64,000 nt of DNA from Litoreibacter arenae DSM 19593. GTDB lineage: Bacteria; Pseudomonadota; Alphaproteobacteria; Rhodobacterales; Rhodobacteraceae. Each line of letters opens with the position of its first letter. Position 1 is the first letter of the stretch. The notes beneath the pieces were generated by a model. That model ran no database searches. It saw only the letters and a list, made by a program, of their open reading frames with translations, and had not been told where the DNA came from. Shown piece after piece: positions 1-7,756 of this stretch. The stretch lies in the NCBI RefSeq assembly GCF_000442275.2, contig NZ_KE557306.1, positions 1 to 64,000 of the forward strand, in the 5' to 3' direction. A program made the position numbers and the translations under genes.

Positions 1-350
1 TCAGGCCGCTCTGAAGACCATTATCTCTGAAGACGGACATCTTGCTGCAGAACGCGATGCGCAACCTTATAGACAATGCTCTCAAATATGCCCCTGACGA
101 AACGGTCGTTACGGTTAAGGTCTCGGGCGCACCTCGTTTGGCCGTCAGCGTCATGGACGAGGGCCCGGGATTCGCAGCCGATGAAGTTCAGACACTCTCG
201 GGGCGTTTCGTGCGCGGCAAGGGCATTGACAACAAAGTCGGGTCGGGACTTGGGCTGACGATTGCACAGGAAGTTGCCGTCGCCCATGGCGGTGAGATGA
301 ACCTAAGCAACACACCTGAGGGCGGCGCATGCGTTACCTTTTATTTCTGA
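1..350 (+). CDS. Sensor histidine kinase, C-terminal ATPase domain (partial, possible frameshift)
   Basis: This is the end of a two-component sensor kinase, cut by the window edge. The HATPase fold is clear. It has an N box (NLIDNALKYAP, about 63-95), a G1 box (DEGPG, near 160) and a G2 box (GSGLGLTIA, near 240), and it ends in a beta strand at 350. The kinase would autophosphorylate a histidine located upstream of the window. The reading frame used here has a TGA at 12-14. The neighbouring frame at 2-37 reads QAALKTIISEDG, which looks like normal kinase sequence, so one indel near 36-41 may have broken the gene. The following gene starts inside its 3' end (22-base overlap). A kinase next to a substrate-binding protein suggests a TctE-like sensor of solute uptake, which is inference. 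Confidence 0.8.
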
Positions 351-1336
351 TCGCGCTCTTGCTTCCGTTTGCGGGCGCCACGCAAGAATGGGAAGACCGC
401 CAGATATTCGGAACTTCAAGCAGCCCAGCTCTGCGCATTCTGTCCAGCACGAACACATCGTTTTTCGCACCAATCATCGAAAATTTCATTGCGGTGACGC
501 CGGATACTTCTGTCGAGTATCTCGTCACGGGAACAGTGGACATTGATCAGCTGTTTCGCGCCGCGCCAGAGGATTTCGACATTGTGATCTCGAGCGCAAT
601 GGACTTGCAGCTGAAGCTGGCGAACGATGGGTTTTCAGAACCCGTCTTGAACGTTGACCACCCCGAGTGGGCACAATGGCACGACAGCCTGTTCGCCTTC
701 ACTTCCGAACCTGCTGCGATTGTTCTCAATCGCCAGGCCTTCAACAACCTTCCTGTTCCAGGCAGCCGACAAGACTTGATCCAGTTGATGCGCGACTACC
801 CAGACCGATTTCACGGGCGGGTTGGCACTTATGATGTACGGCAGTCGGGCTTGGGCTATCTTTTTGCAACGCAAGATGCCCGCGCCACCGAGACTTACTG
901 GCGTTTGACGGAAGTGATGGCGCGCGTTGGTGCGAAGTTGTACTGCTGTTCGGGACAGATGATTGACGATCTGCGGACGGGCGATTTGATAATGGCCTAC
1001 AACGTTCTGGGCAGCTACGCGCGGGCGCAGGCTGAGACATCCGATGACCTGATTGTCATCCTGCCGTCGGAATTTCCGACAACTATGATGCGGACAATTC
1101 TTGCATCCACCGCTGCGCCAGACCCACAACGCGCGGATCTCTTCGTTCGTCATCTCTTGCAGCTTCAATCGATAGCTGATCCGCGCGTTTTTCCCTTGCC
1201 GCCGCTATCGGGATCCCAGGATTTTCGAACACAACGAACGATCAACCTGGACCCCGCCTTGATGACATATTTGGATCAAATGAAACGAGAAGCCTTCGTC
1301 CGCCAGTGGGAGGACGCAATTGTGCAGGTTGAATAG
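329..1336 (+). CDS. Periplasmic substrate-binding protein, ABC-transporter (iron/thiamine-like) type
   Basis: A 335-residue protein with a clean signal peptide: MRYLLF, a hydrophobic core, then a likely cut after AGA near residue 18. The body has the pattern of the extracellular solute-binding family that includes Fe(III)- and thiamine-binding proteins: an early LRILSS strand, FDIVIS near residue 85, and a hinge-like GRVGTYDVRQSG near 160. No permease or ATPase gene follows. It may therefore act as a sensory partner of the kinase it overlaps by 22 bases, as in TctDE-linked binding proteins, and not as a transporter component. The substrate cannot be told from sequence. A CC pair (LYCCSG) lies near residue 200. 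The ATG at 329 gives the signal peptide, so the start is well supported. Confidence 0.75.
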   Translation: MRYLLFLIALLLPFAGATQEWEDRQIFGTSSSPALRILSSTNTSFFAPIIENFIAVTPDTSVEYLVTGTVDIDQLFRAAPEDFDIVISSAMDLQLKLANDGFSEPVLNVDHPEWAQWHDSLFAFTSEPAAIVLNRQAFNNLPVPGSRQDLIQLMRDYPDRFHGRVGTYDVRQSGLGYLFATQDARATETYWRLTEVMARVGAKLYCCSGQMIDDLRTGDLIMAYNVLGSYARAQAETSDDLIVILPSEFPTTMMRTILASTAAPDPQRADLFVRHLLQLQSIADPRVFPLPPLSGSQDFRTQRTINLDPALMTYLDQMKREAFVRQWEDAIVQVE

Positions 1337-1610
1337 GATCACATTGCCAGATTGAGCAGCCTCAGACATTGAGCAACGCCGCTTCGGCGAGCACTCCCGT
1401 TTTAAGTGAAATCATCCTGCATCTGGCCAATTCGTTGCACCCGCCGCAAATGTTGGCTTCCCGCGCGAAGCCGACATCTGAGCGCGACGCAGCATTCGTT
1501 ACATTGGGCTCGCAACGGACCTTAGAAGCGGCGCAGCACCATGTGATATTTTGGCCTGGTCAACGTCGGGTTGTCGTTGTGGGAGGGCATGGCGGATCGG
1601 AGGATAAGTC

Positions 1611-2241
1611 ATGGAAACACCAAATTTACCTGCCATTCGGGCTCTGCGCCCAGCTTGGAACAAAGGCCGGCTCGTTGGACAAGAGCGACCACTGAAACCG
1701 AAACATGTCTGGGCGATCCGCGTGAGACTGGAGCTGGCGGAGAACCACCGCGACCTGGCCATGTTCAACATGGCAAACGACAGCAAACTTCGAGGTTGCA
1801 ATCTCGTGAAGATGAAGTGGTCAACGTCATGGCGTCGGGTCAAATCAAAGAGCGCGCTTCTGTTCTGCAAAGCAAAACGCAGAAACCAGTCCGCTTCGAA
1901 ATTTCGGAAGGCACCCGGGCCTCAGTTGATAAGTGGATGGAAGACGAGCTGATGGTCGGATCCGAATATCTTTGGCCAGGCCGGTTTCATGAGCGACTTC
2001 ACATTTCGACAAGGCAATACGCACGGATCGTTCGAGACTGGGTAACTTCGTTCGGCCTTGAAGCGACGGCCTATAAAACCCGTTCGATGCGTCGCACTAG
2101 GGTTACGCAGATCTATAAAGGACGGGACATCTCCGAGCCGTGCAGCTACTCCTTGGTCACACCAATATTGATAGCACGGTCCGGTATCTCGGCGTCGAGC
2201 TTGACGATGCACTGGCTATCGCGGAAGCCATTGAAATCTGA
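1611..2241 (+). pseudogene. Tyrosine-type site-specific integrase, inactivated by two frameshifts
   Basis: The reading starts well: ribosome site GGAGG, then ATG at 1611 giving METPNLPAIRALRPAWNKG. It continues to SKLRGCNLVKMK near 1818, which holds the first catalytic Arg. Homologous sequence then moves to a second frame (VMASGQIKERASVLQSKTQ up to RVTQIYK near 2118). From about 2121 it moves to a third frame (TGHLRAVQLLLGHTNIDS then TVRYLGVE), ending at TGA 2239-2241. All parts of a tyrosine recombinase are present, including the terminal His and Tyr. The conserved 'HSMRRT' box reads RSMRRT, so the catalytic His is also lost. The family is common on Roseobacter plasmids and islands. It marks this end of the window as old mobile DNA. 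Confidence 0.88.
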
Positions 2242-2552
2242 AATCTTGGACCGCCCACACGGGCGGCCCAAGCCGGCCTTTCGCCAAGATATCCAACGAT
2301 ACAGCGCGGCTTCCCCGAAGCAGACATCTATTATTAACGCGGGTTCGCCATTGCTGGTGAACAAGCCAAGTCTTCTTGGGCAAACTCCTGATTGAACCAA
2401 TTGGGTGTTGCCGCAAATGTTTCTTAGGGCCATGTGGTTGACTACACGTGTCAAGGAAAAGGGCGGCACAAACGAGCGGCAGTGGACCCGGCGATATCGA
2501 TCGTTAGTGTCTCAAAAATTCGAATAAGCCCAGATGCGAGACAGCGACGAGG
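2242..2552. other. Intergenic stretch with one strong hairpin
   Basis: I see no gene here. Just after the integrase remnant, an inverted repeat lies at 2245-2272. Its arms are CTTGG+CCGCCC and GGGCGG+CCAAG around an ACAC loop. There is no T run after it, so it may be a weak or decayed terminator. The rest, 2273-2552, shows no open frame with a start and no family resemblance on either strand. Confidence 0.6.
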
Positions 2553-3854
2553 TTAAGGTTGGTTTGGGTAGCTTTCGCGCTCGTTATTGATGTCCAGCAT
2601 GTTGGATCCAATACCGTCATGCGACATGCGCACGAATTTAGTTCGGATCGGACGGCGTGCGCTTTCGGGCAGGCTACCGCCGCCAATCATGGTCTTCGTC
2701 AAGGTGTGCAGTTCAGGTGGAACCTCGACCGGGGCGTCGCGCAAAGGCGCACCTGCCTGCCGAGCACGCGCGAGCATCGCCGTATAGCCGACCGTCCAGA
2801 TGCCCGGCTCAATCATGCGGCGATAGTTGTGATCCCAGTTACGCATCAGGCGATCGACGTTGTTGGTGGGAGCGATGTCTTGGCGGTAAGCAGTATCCCA
2901 ATATCCACGGTCGCGCAGGAAACGTGGTGGGTTCATTGTCTCTTCGAAAAACTTCGCGGGCGGGCTGGAGCCGCCAATATCGCCGTGATTTCCGGGCATA
3001 ATTACCTCGACGCCATGGCTGGGCTTTACGCTGGATGACGGGAAGAAGGCACGGAATTCGTCGTCGGCGACGATATGGTAGACGTGTTCGGCGGAGTTGG
3101 TCCTGACTTCCATATCAAGCGTGTCGCTTGTGGGCACAGTATGACACCGCTGGTTCAGCTGCAGCCGGATCGAAGGAATGAAGCAAGCATAATACCGTGC
3201 CTCATCCTGGGGCGACATTTCAAGCTGGTTGCCTGGGATACCGAAGGAGCCGACGGTGTCGTAAAGCCCTAAGAAGCGCACTTGCGCATTTGGAACCTCA
3301 CCAGCGGCAATGAGATTGGCGAAGATGCGCGCGGTGGCGGCCCCACGTGAAAACCCGAACACATCAAATTTGATGGAGCGGATTGCATCTATCCCGCCAA
3401 ACTCCTTAGTTGCCCGTTCCAGCCTTGCGGTGGCGTTCCGGATAGCCTCTTCAACCCCGTATTTGCCAAACCCAGTTGCGGCAGCAGCCCCATCATCTGA
3501 CTGCCCCGCAGAGGTCCCAATCCCGTCTATATAGACAGAACGATAGGCTTCGTCAGTATTGCCACAGCTATTAGGGACATCATTGTCTCTGGTGAAATAC
3601 AGCTCGCTCAGCCGGGCCACATTGGTGATGTAATTGTCGTAACTTCCGCCGGTCTGCATCGTGGTGCCGGCACTAAAGGAGGCGACATTAGCGCGGTTGT
3701 TGTAAGTGCCGTCGAAAAAGACCCCGAAATTCAGCGCAACATCAGGGCAGGTCGACACTGCCGCATCCACCTGTGCGTTCGCACTTGTCGAGCTATCCGC
3801 GTTGACGGCTTGAGCGTAATCGAGAACAGAATTCGGGTTGGATCCATCTGCCAT
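2553..3854 (-). CDS. Tle1-like phospholipase, putative type VI secretion effector (DUF2235 fold)
   Basis: A 433-residue alpha/beta hydrolase of the DUF2235/Tle1 type. The N-terminal strand LNFGVFFDGTYNN (about 41-53) is the usual opening. The nucleophile elbow GFSRG puts the catalytic Ser at 169, LGLYDT gives Asp199, and PGNHGDIGG gives His290, so the Ser-Asp-His triad is complete. Tle1 proteins are delivered by type VI secretion and hydrolyse membrane phospholipids of rival cells. There is no signal peptide, as expected for a T6SS cargo. The gene follows its putative immunity gene after 3 bases and the DUF4123 adaptor before that. No T6SS core genes lie in the window. The function is inferred from family and context. 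Confidence 0.85.
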   Translation of the reverse strand: MADGSNPNSVLDYAQAVNADSSTSANAQVDAAVSTCPDVALNFGVFFDGTYNNRANVASFSAGTTMQTGGSYDNYITNVARLSELYFTRDNDVPNSCGNTDEAYRSVYIDGIGTSAGQSDDGAAAATGFGKYGVEEAIRNATARLERATKEFGGIDAIRSIKFDVFGFSRGAATARIFANLIAAGEVPNAQVRFLGLYDTVGSFGIPGNQLEMSPQDEARYYACFIPSIRLQLNQRCHTVPTSDTLDMEVRTNSAEHVYHIVADDEFRAFFPSSSVKPSHGVEVIMPGNHGDIGGSSPPAKFFEETMNPPRFLRDRGYWDTAYRQDIAPTNNVDRLMRNWDHNYRRMIEPGIWTVGYTAMLARARQAGAPLRDAPVEVPPELHTLTKTMIGGGSLPESARRPIRTKFVRMSHDGIGSNMLDINNERESYPNQP

Positions 3855-3857
3855 CTG

Positions 3858-4502
3858 CTATCTGCCCGGATCAGGGCATTGCGGTGCCGGAAGTGGATCG
3901 CCCCGATGCTTTTCAACAAATGCAGCATCATGAGCAAATACCTGTTGTAATTGCATCTTAAGCCGCTCCTCCGTCCACGCCTTTGTAGCCGTTCGCTGAG
4001 CGCAGCCTTGCGCGATGATGTCCAGATCATCCAGCGCAATCGCGTCTGTGACGGGTCCTATTACACGGGCTTTTGACAGGGTGCGCACCGTAAATGCGCC
4101 GTGCTGCCCAAACGTAACATATAGCGGTACTCCCTCACCGTCGAACCAACTATAGGCATTTTCATCGACCTCGAAATCAGTAGCATAATGACGACCCGTG
4201 GACAGCTCGGTCCAATTGACTGTGGTGTCCAGTATATAGCTACGCGGGCTTTTCAGGCGAGGCACGGTCGTTATGTAAGATGCACCATCCGTTGGTGGAA
4301 TCTTATCAGCACCGCTGAGGGCATCATTTACGAACCCAATCGTCAAATTGTTGATGGTGAACTGGTAGATTACCGGCCAAGCACGCCATGCGCCAGTTTC
4401 AAGCACCACCGTCGCAGGCACATTGCTACGCGACATCCCCTGACCACTCAAGGCCACGCAAACCCATATCGTCGTCACCAAAGTCAAACGAGAAAAAGTC
4501 AT
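3858..4502 (-). CDS. Secreted/periplasmic protein of unknown family, candidate immunity protein
   Basis: A 214-residue protein starting with an export signal: MTFSRL, then a hydrophobic run TLVTTIWVCVALSG, likely cut near residue 20-24. I do not recognise the family. The mature part looks like a beta-rich soluble domain with one conserved-looking NAYSWFDGEGVPLYV segment and a helical C-terminus. It sits between the adaptor (TGA at 4505-4507, ATG at 4500-4502) and the Tle1-like effector. Tli1-type immunity proteins occupy this position and are periplasmic, so that role is the natural guess. An alternative TTG start at 4508 would overlap the adaptor stop. ATG 4502 is preferred because it leads straight into the signal peptide. 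Confidence 0.6.
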   Translation of the reverse strand: MTFSRLTLVTTIWVCVALSGQGMSRSNVPATVVLETGAWRAWPVIYQFTINNLTIGFVNDALSGADKIPPTDGASYITTVPRLKSPRSYILDTTVNWTELSTGRHYATDFEVDENAYSWFDGEGVPLYVTFGQHGAFTVRTLSKARVIGPVTDAIALDDLDIIAQGCAQRTATKAWTEERLKMQLQQVFAHDAAFVEKHRGDPLPAPQCPDPGR

Positions 4503-4504
4503 AA

Positions 4505-5557
4505 TCAAACAGTTCTCAAATAGCTGATCAATCTGTCTAACTTAGTAGATTCAGAGTCGGATGTCATAAGGATTTCATTTATCTGCAGAGCGTTATCGTC
4601 AAACACCTCTGGCATGGCATTGCGGATCATCAGGTAGCTGTGCAGCGATTTGCGCATTCGCAGCCCATAGGTTTGAAGCGCATGCGTGCCTCGCCTCACC
4701 GTCTGATCCCTTTGGCTAGGCCAGTCGATTGTGCTTTTCGCAGCGGTTTCACTCAAATAGATATCTTCCGCTATGTCGATCAGCATCTTGTGTCGGCGAA
4801 CTTTTGAGAGAACAATTTTAGTCTGCGTCGATAGAACCGGTCGCTCAGGCCGCTCGAAACTCGGTTCAGGATTTAGGACGTGGCCGACCGTATGTGCGTC
4901 CATGGGAGCTACGACAGAGTGTAGCGGAGCGCAAATCTGTGTGGCGATCGCGGTTGCATTTTCGACGAGACCGAAAAACATGGAGGGCTCCCAGAACCTA
5001 AAATAAAACCACTTTCCGTCGTCATCCTGCACCTTCGTGAACTTGCGGAAATGTCCCCACAACTCATCGAGCTTGCCGCTCGAGCGGAAATAGATCCCCG
5101 GCGCACTGTTCCAAAGGTGCCAAGGCGCGTCTGAGCAAGTGAAAAGGCTGCAAGTGAAACCGTGGCCGTCTTCCAGCCGAACAATCCAAGGCGCCACGTC
5201 CTTCATGTCCTCGTAGGCTTCACCCTTGAACAGGCAGCGGTGCTCCAAGCCGGAAGCCGCCAGTAACTCGGGGAGGTTGCTGACCTTCGTGGCGTCGAGG
5301 ATGGCGTGGGTGTACAGAGGCGACGCCTTTGTGGCGTTGCCCCTGACTGGTTCCAGCTCACTCTCTGTCTGCTTTGGCTGGCCAAACAACAGATCATAGA
5401 GCACATCTGGCACGGTCTTCGGGCTCGCCACGCCAAACTGCGCATCAAGTGGCTCAACGCCTTCGATGGTCTTAAAGCTAAGAAAAGGCTCTGACGGTGT
5501 TTCCGGATCGCTGCATTGTTGGGTCCAGTAATCGTTTACGTCGGTATTCGCGTTCAA
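4505..5557 (-). CDS. DUF4123-domain T6SS effector adaptor/chaperone
   Basis: A 350-residue protein with the hallmarks of the DUF4123 (Tap/TEC) adaptors that load effectors onto VgrG: YTHAILDATKV near residue 82, LEHRCLFKGEAY near 105, APWIVRLE, WHLWNSAPGIYFRSSG near 147, LWGHFRKFT and WFYFRFWEP near 185. The C-terminal 120 residues are helical and probably hold the effector-specific part. It leads the adaptor-immunity-effector cassette. The start is unusual. The frame opens only at 5566 and the first possible start is TTG at 5557. The next ATG lies inside the domain, so TTG is used or the 5' end was trimmed by the insertion sequences that begin just upstream. Confidence 0.83.
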   Translation of the reverse strand: MNANTDVNDYWTQQCSDPETPSEPFLSFKTIEGVEPLDAQFGVASPKTVPDVLYDLLFGQPKQTESELEPVRGNATKASPLYTHAILDATKVSNLPELLAASGLEHRCLFKGEAYEDMKDVAPWIVRLEDGHGFTCSLFTCSDAPWHLWNSAPGIYFRSSGKLDELWGHFRKFTKVQDDDGKWFYFRFWEPSMFFGLVENATAIATQICAPLHSVVAPMDAHTVGHVLNPEPSFERPERPVLSTQTKIVLSKVRRHKMLIDIAEDIYLSETAAKSTIDWPSQRDQTVRRGTHALQTYGLRMRKSLHSYLMIRNAMPEVFDDNALQINEILMTSDSESTKLDRLISYLRTV

Positions 5558-5739
5558 TGCTGCTGCCTATGTAATGCTACATAATGTAATGCGGATATGG
5601 TACCGTATGAGGGGCGCAGTGCAACCCTCATCGACTGCGTGACCGATGGCTTCGGACCCTCGGTCGCGATGGGTTTCCCGTTTGGTTTCCTGTGGCGCTC
5701 CAGCTTTTTTTCACCCATTCCGGTTCTTTTGCAGCCTCC

Positions 5740-6015
5740 TGTGCCACGTGTCACTTCTCCGTCACGCCGGCCAGCTCGCGCTTCAATTGCCGGTTCTCAA
5801 CTTCATGATCTCACCGAGCTTCCGCATCGTCTCCCCGAACAGCTTCACATATTTGCAAAGGGAATGCCTGCTCGCGACCAAGCGCCGCGAAACCTCCCGA
5901 ACCGGATACCCCCGCACCGTGATCTGATGCACCGCTTTCCGCTTGAACTCGTCGCTGCAATTGCTTGTGCCCATGTCGGCCTCCTCGCTTTAAAGTAGGG
6001 GGCAAAGCGTCTACA
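5740..6015 (-). mobile_element. IS3-family insertion sequence remnant (OrfA end)
   Basis: The minus strand from ATG 5974 reads MGTSNCSDEFKRKAVHQI, then TVRGYPVREVSRRL, the start of an IS3-family OrfA with its helix-turn-helix. Near 5800 the frame breaks. The neighbouring frame then continues with HEVENRQLKRELAGVTEK and stops, the typical OrfA tail. OrfB is missing. The upstream end reads TGTAGACGCTTTGCC (complement of 6001-6015), which looks like the terminal inverted repeat. The element is dead. Between it and the adaptor gene (5558-5739) I see no recognisable gene. Confidence 0.8.
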
Positions 6016-6288
6016 AATCCAAATTGCACCTCAAACAGGTCCTCCTCCGGTCCAATTGTATGTACCGGCTGCCGTTCGCAAATGATTTCTCGTATGTTCT
6101 CGGAAGTCGCTCATATGTATCCGGCCTACTGGTCGACACGCGGGTCGTGGCCTTGTTGGGGTTACGCACGCGCCGTGGTCTAATTAGCGGCAAGGTCAAA
6201 GATGACCGAATGGGCCGTCAAACTCAGGGGCGTAATTGTTCCGTTCCATGCATTATGTCAGTCGCAAACTCCTATGGGTCGATCCGTT
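6016..6288. other. Non-coding stretch between two insertion sequences
   Basis: There is no convincing gene on either strand. The minus strand has a short open frame with Arg/Ser/Thr-rich content and no family resemblance. This stretch probably contains the downstream end of the IS110 element and scar sequence. The exact element boundary cannot be fixed without a second copy for comparison. Confidence 0.5.
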
Positions 6289-7335
6289 TTAAACGCCGAT
6301 AGCGGCCTCGTCTCGTGGCGCGTCAAACGCCGTCTTGTGTCGAAGTATGCTCCAGGCCATCCTTGCCAGCTTGTTAGTCAGGGCGACCGCCAGCTTATTT
6401 CGGTTCATCAGTTCTGCCGCTTTAGTCAGCCAGGCGCCGAAGCTGAAGTCCGGCCATCGGTTGGTTCGCATCAGTATGACCTTGGCGGCTTGAACGAAGA
6501 GCATTCGCAGATACCAACTGCCGCGCTTGGTGATGCGTCCGAGGACGGTGCGACCGCCTCTGCTGTATTGGCGTGGTATCAGGCCAACCCAGGCCGCAAA
6601 GTCGCGCCCTCGGCCAAACGCTTCACCCGTTCCAATTGCGGCAACCATGGCCGTCGAGATCATTGGCCCGATGCCAGAGATCGTGATGACGTTGACGCAG
6701 TTCTCTTCGGTTCGGCTGATCTGCTCGATTTCCTTCGAGACAGTGTCAATGCGATCATCCAGCCACAGCCAAGCACCATAGAGGCCAATCAGGATTTCCC
6801 GCATGCGCGGTGATACCTCGTCCTTGCGCTCTTCCAGGATCTTCTCAAACGAGTTCTTCAACGCCCTCAGCCCTTTGCGCACCGTGATGCCTTGCTCAAT
6901 CAGAAACGCGCGGATCTGGTTGATCGTTGCCGTCCGGCGTGACCGAACGCGATTAAGCGCCTGAAGGTCGAGATGCTCTTGGTTCTTCTCAGGAACAGTC
7001 TGCAAGTTTGGCCTCAATGCCGCTTCGGCGATTGCCTCCGCATCGTTGTAATCGTTCTTCTGTCCTTTAATAAAAGGCTTCACGTAGATCGCAGGAATGA
7101 TCCGCAGCTCGAAGCCCATCTTGCGTAGTGTACGGCTGACAAAACGCGCACTCAGGCACGCCTCCATGCCGACCACGGACCGGGGCAGCTTATCAAACGT
7201 CGCAACCAGCGCCAATCGCTTGATCTGCTTGCGCATTACCAGATGGCCTTCGGGGTCGAATGCCACGATGTGGAATATGTCCTTACCGATATCAATGCCA
7301 ATCGACATCAGCTCATCAAATGTTGTCTTCGCCAT
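6289..7335 (-). CDS. IS110-family transposase (intact)
   Basis: A 348-residue DEDD transposase that appears intact. The N-terminal RuvC-like domain shows SIGIDIGKD (first Asp, near residue 14), VGMEAC (Glu, near 57) and NDYNDAEAIAEAA (near 93-105). The C-terminal Transposase_20 part has SGIGPMISTAMVAAIGTGEA near 220 and FAAWVGLIPRQYSRGG with its serine near 260. IS110 enzymes recombine through these two domains guided by a structured RNA made from a non-coding end of the element (bridge or seeker RNA). The length matches the family, the frame is unbroken, and the start ATG at 7335 is unambiguous. The element could still be mobile. Confidence 0.92.
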   Translation of the reverse strand: MAKTTFDELMSIGIDIGKDIFHIVAFDPEGHLVMRKQIKRLALVATFDKLPRSVVGMEACLSARFVSRTLRKMGFELRIIPAIYVKPFIKGQKNDYNDAEAIAEAALRPNLQTVPEKNQEHLDLQALNRVRSRRTATINQIRAFLIEQGITVRKGLRALKNSFEKILEERKDEVSPRMREILIGLYGAWLWLDDRIDTVSKEIEQISRTEENCVNVITISGIGPMISTAMVAAIGTGEAFGRGRDFAAWVGLIPRQYSRGGRTVLGRITKRGSWYLRMLFVQAAKVILMRTNRWPDFSFGAWLTKAAELMNRNKLAVALTNKLARMAWSILRHKTAFDAPRDEAAIGV

Positions 7336-7494
7336 GCTACTTATCCTATCTGCAGGTGAAATAGGTCAAGCCTAACCTGCTGGGTGAAGTAGCCGGTACA
7401 TCCCAATAGCGGATGAGGTGGATGGCTCCTGCTCCGCCGGCATCGAATGTGCCAAAGTGCAGTTGTCATCGACTGCCAGGAAAGGAGCCACCCA
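7336..7494. other. Non-coding ends of two IS110 elements facing each other; candidate bridge-RNA region
   Basis: This stretch lies between the start of the intact IS110 transposase (minus, 7335) and the start of a truncated second IS110 transposase (plus, 7495). In IS110 elements a guide RNA is encoded in a non-coding end next to the transposase, so one or both could be encoded here. The plus-strand part has a good ribosome site (AGGAAAGGAG at 7478-7487) for the truncated copy. The junction between the elements is probably near 7380-7400, but I cannot place it exactly. Confidence 0.45.
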
Positions 7495-7556
7495 ATGACA
7501 GTAAAGACCGTGGGCCTGGATTTGGCCAAGGACGTTGTTCAGGTGCACTGTGGACC
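7495..7556 (+). pseudogene. 5' fragment of a second IS110-family transposase
   Basis: After ribosome site AGGAAAGGAG, ATG 7495 opens MTVKTVGLDLAKDVVQVHCG. This is the standard start of an IS110/IS1111 transposase and carries the first catalytic Asp. Resemblance ends after about 20 codons and the frame runs into unrelated sequence. Only the element's leading end survives, and its sequence differs from the intact neighbour, so it is a different element. Confidence 0.8.
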
Positions 7557-7756
7557 GTCACGGTTTGATGCCGCTCCTTTGATAGCATTTATTACAGCAA
7601 AGGAGACGAACGATGGGACTGATAATTGCGGGGGCGCGGCACAGCGACATCCAACACACCGTTATGGCTGGCTAGTTCTGCCAGCGACCGAATAAGCGCT
7701 TTGGCTTTGTCGCCCTTAGTGAAGCATTGAGAAGGCGACACACTAAAAATCGACCT
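7557..7756. other. Junction sequence between mobile remnants and the exonuclease operon
   Basis: No gene is seen. A stem with arms TGTCGCC (7708-7714) and GGCGACA (7734-7740) lies just past the end of the minus-strand operon and could be its terminator. A second small stem (GCTGGC/GCCAGC) lies near 7665-7685. Confidence 0.4.

Noticed and set aside
1369-1695. A 108-codon plus-strand gene before the integrase remnant
   Set aside because: No start context or homology. The integrase's own ribosome site and ATG at 1611 lie inside it.
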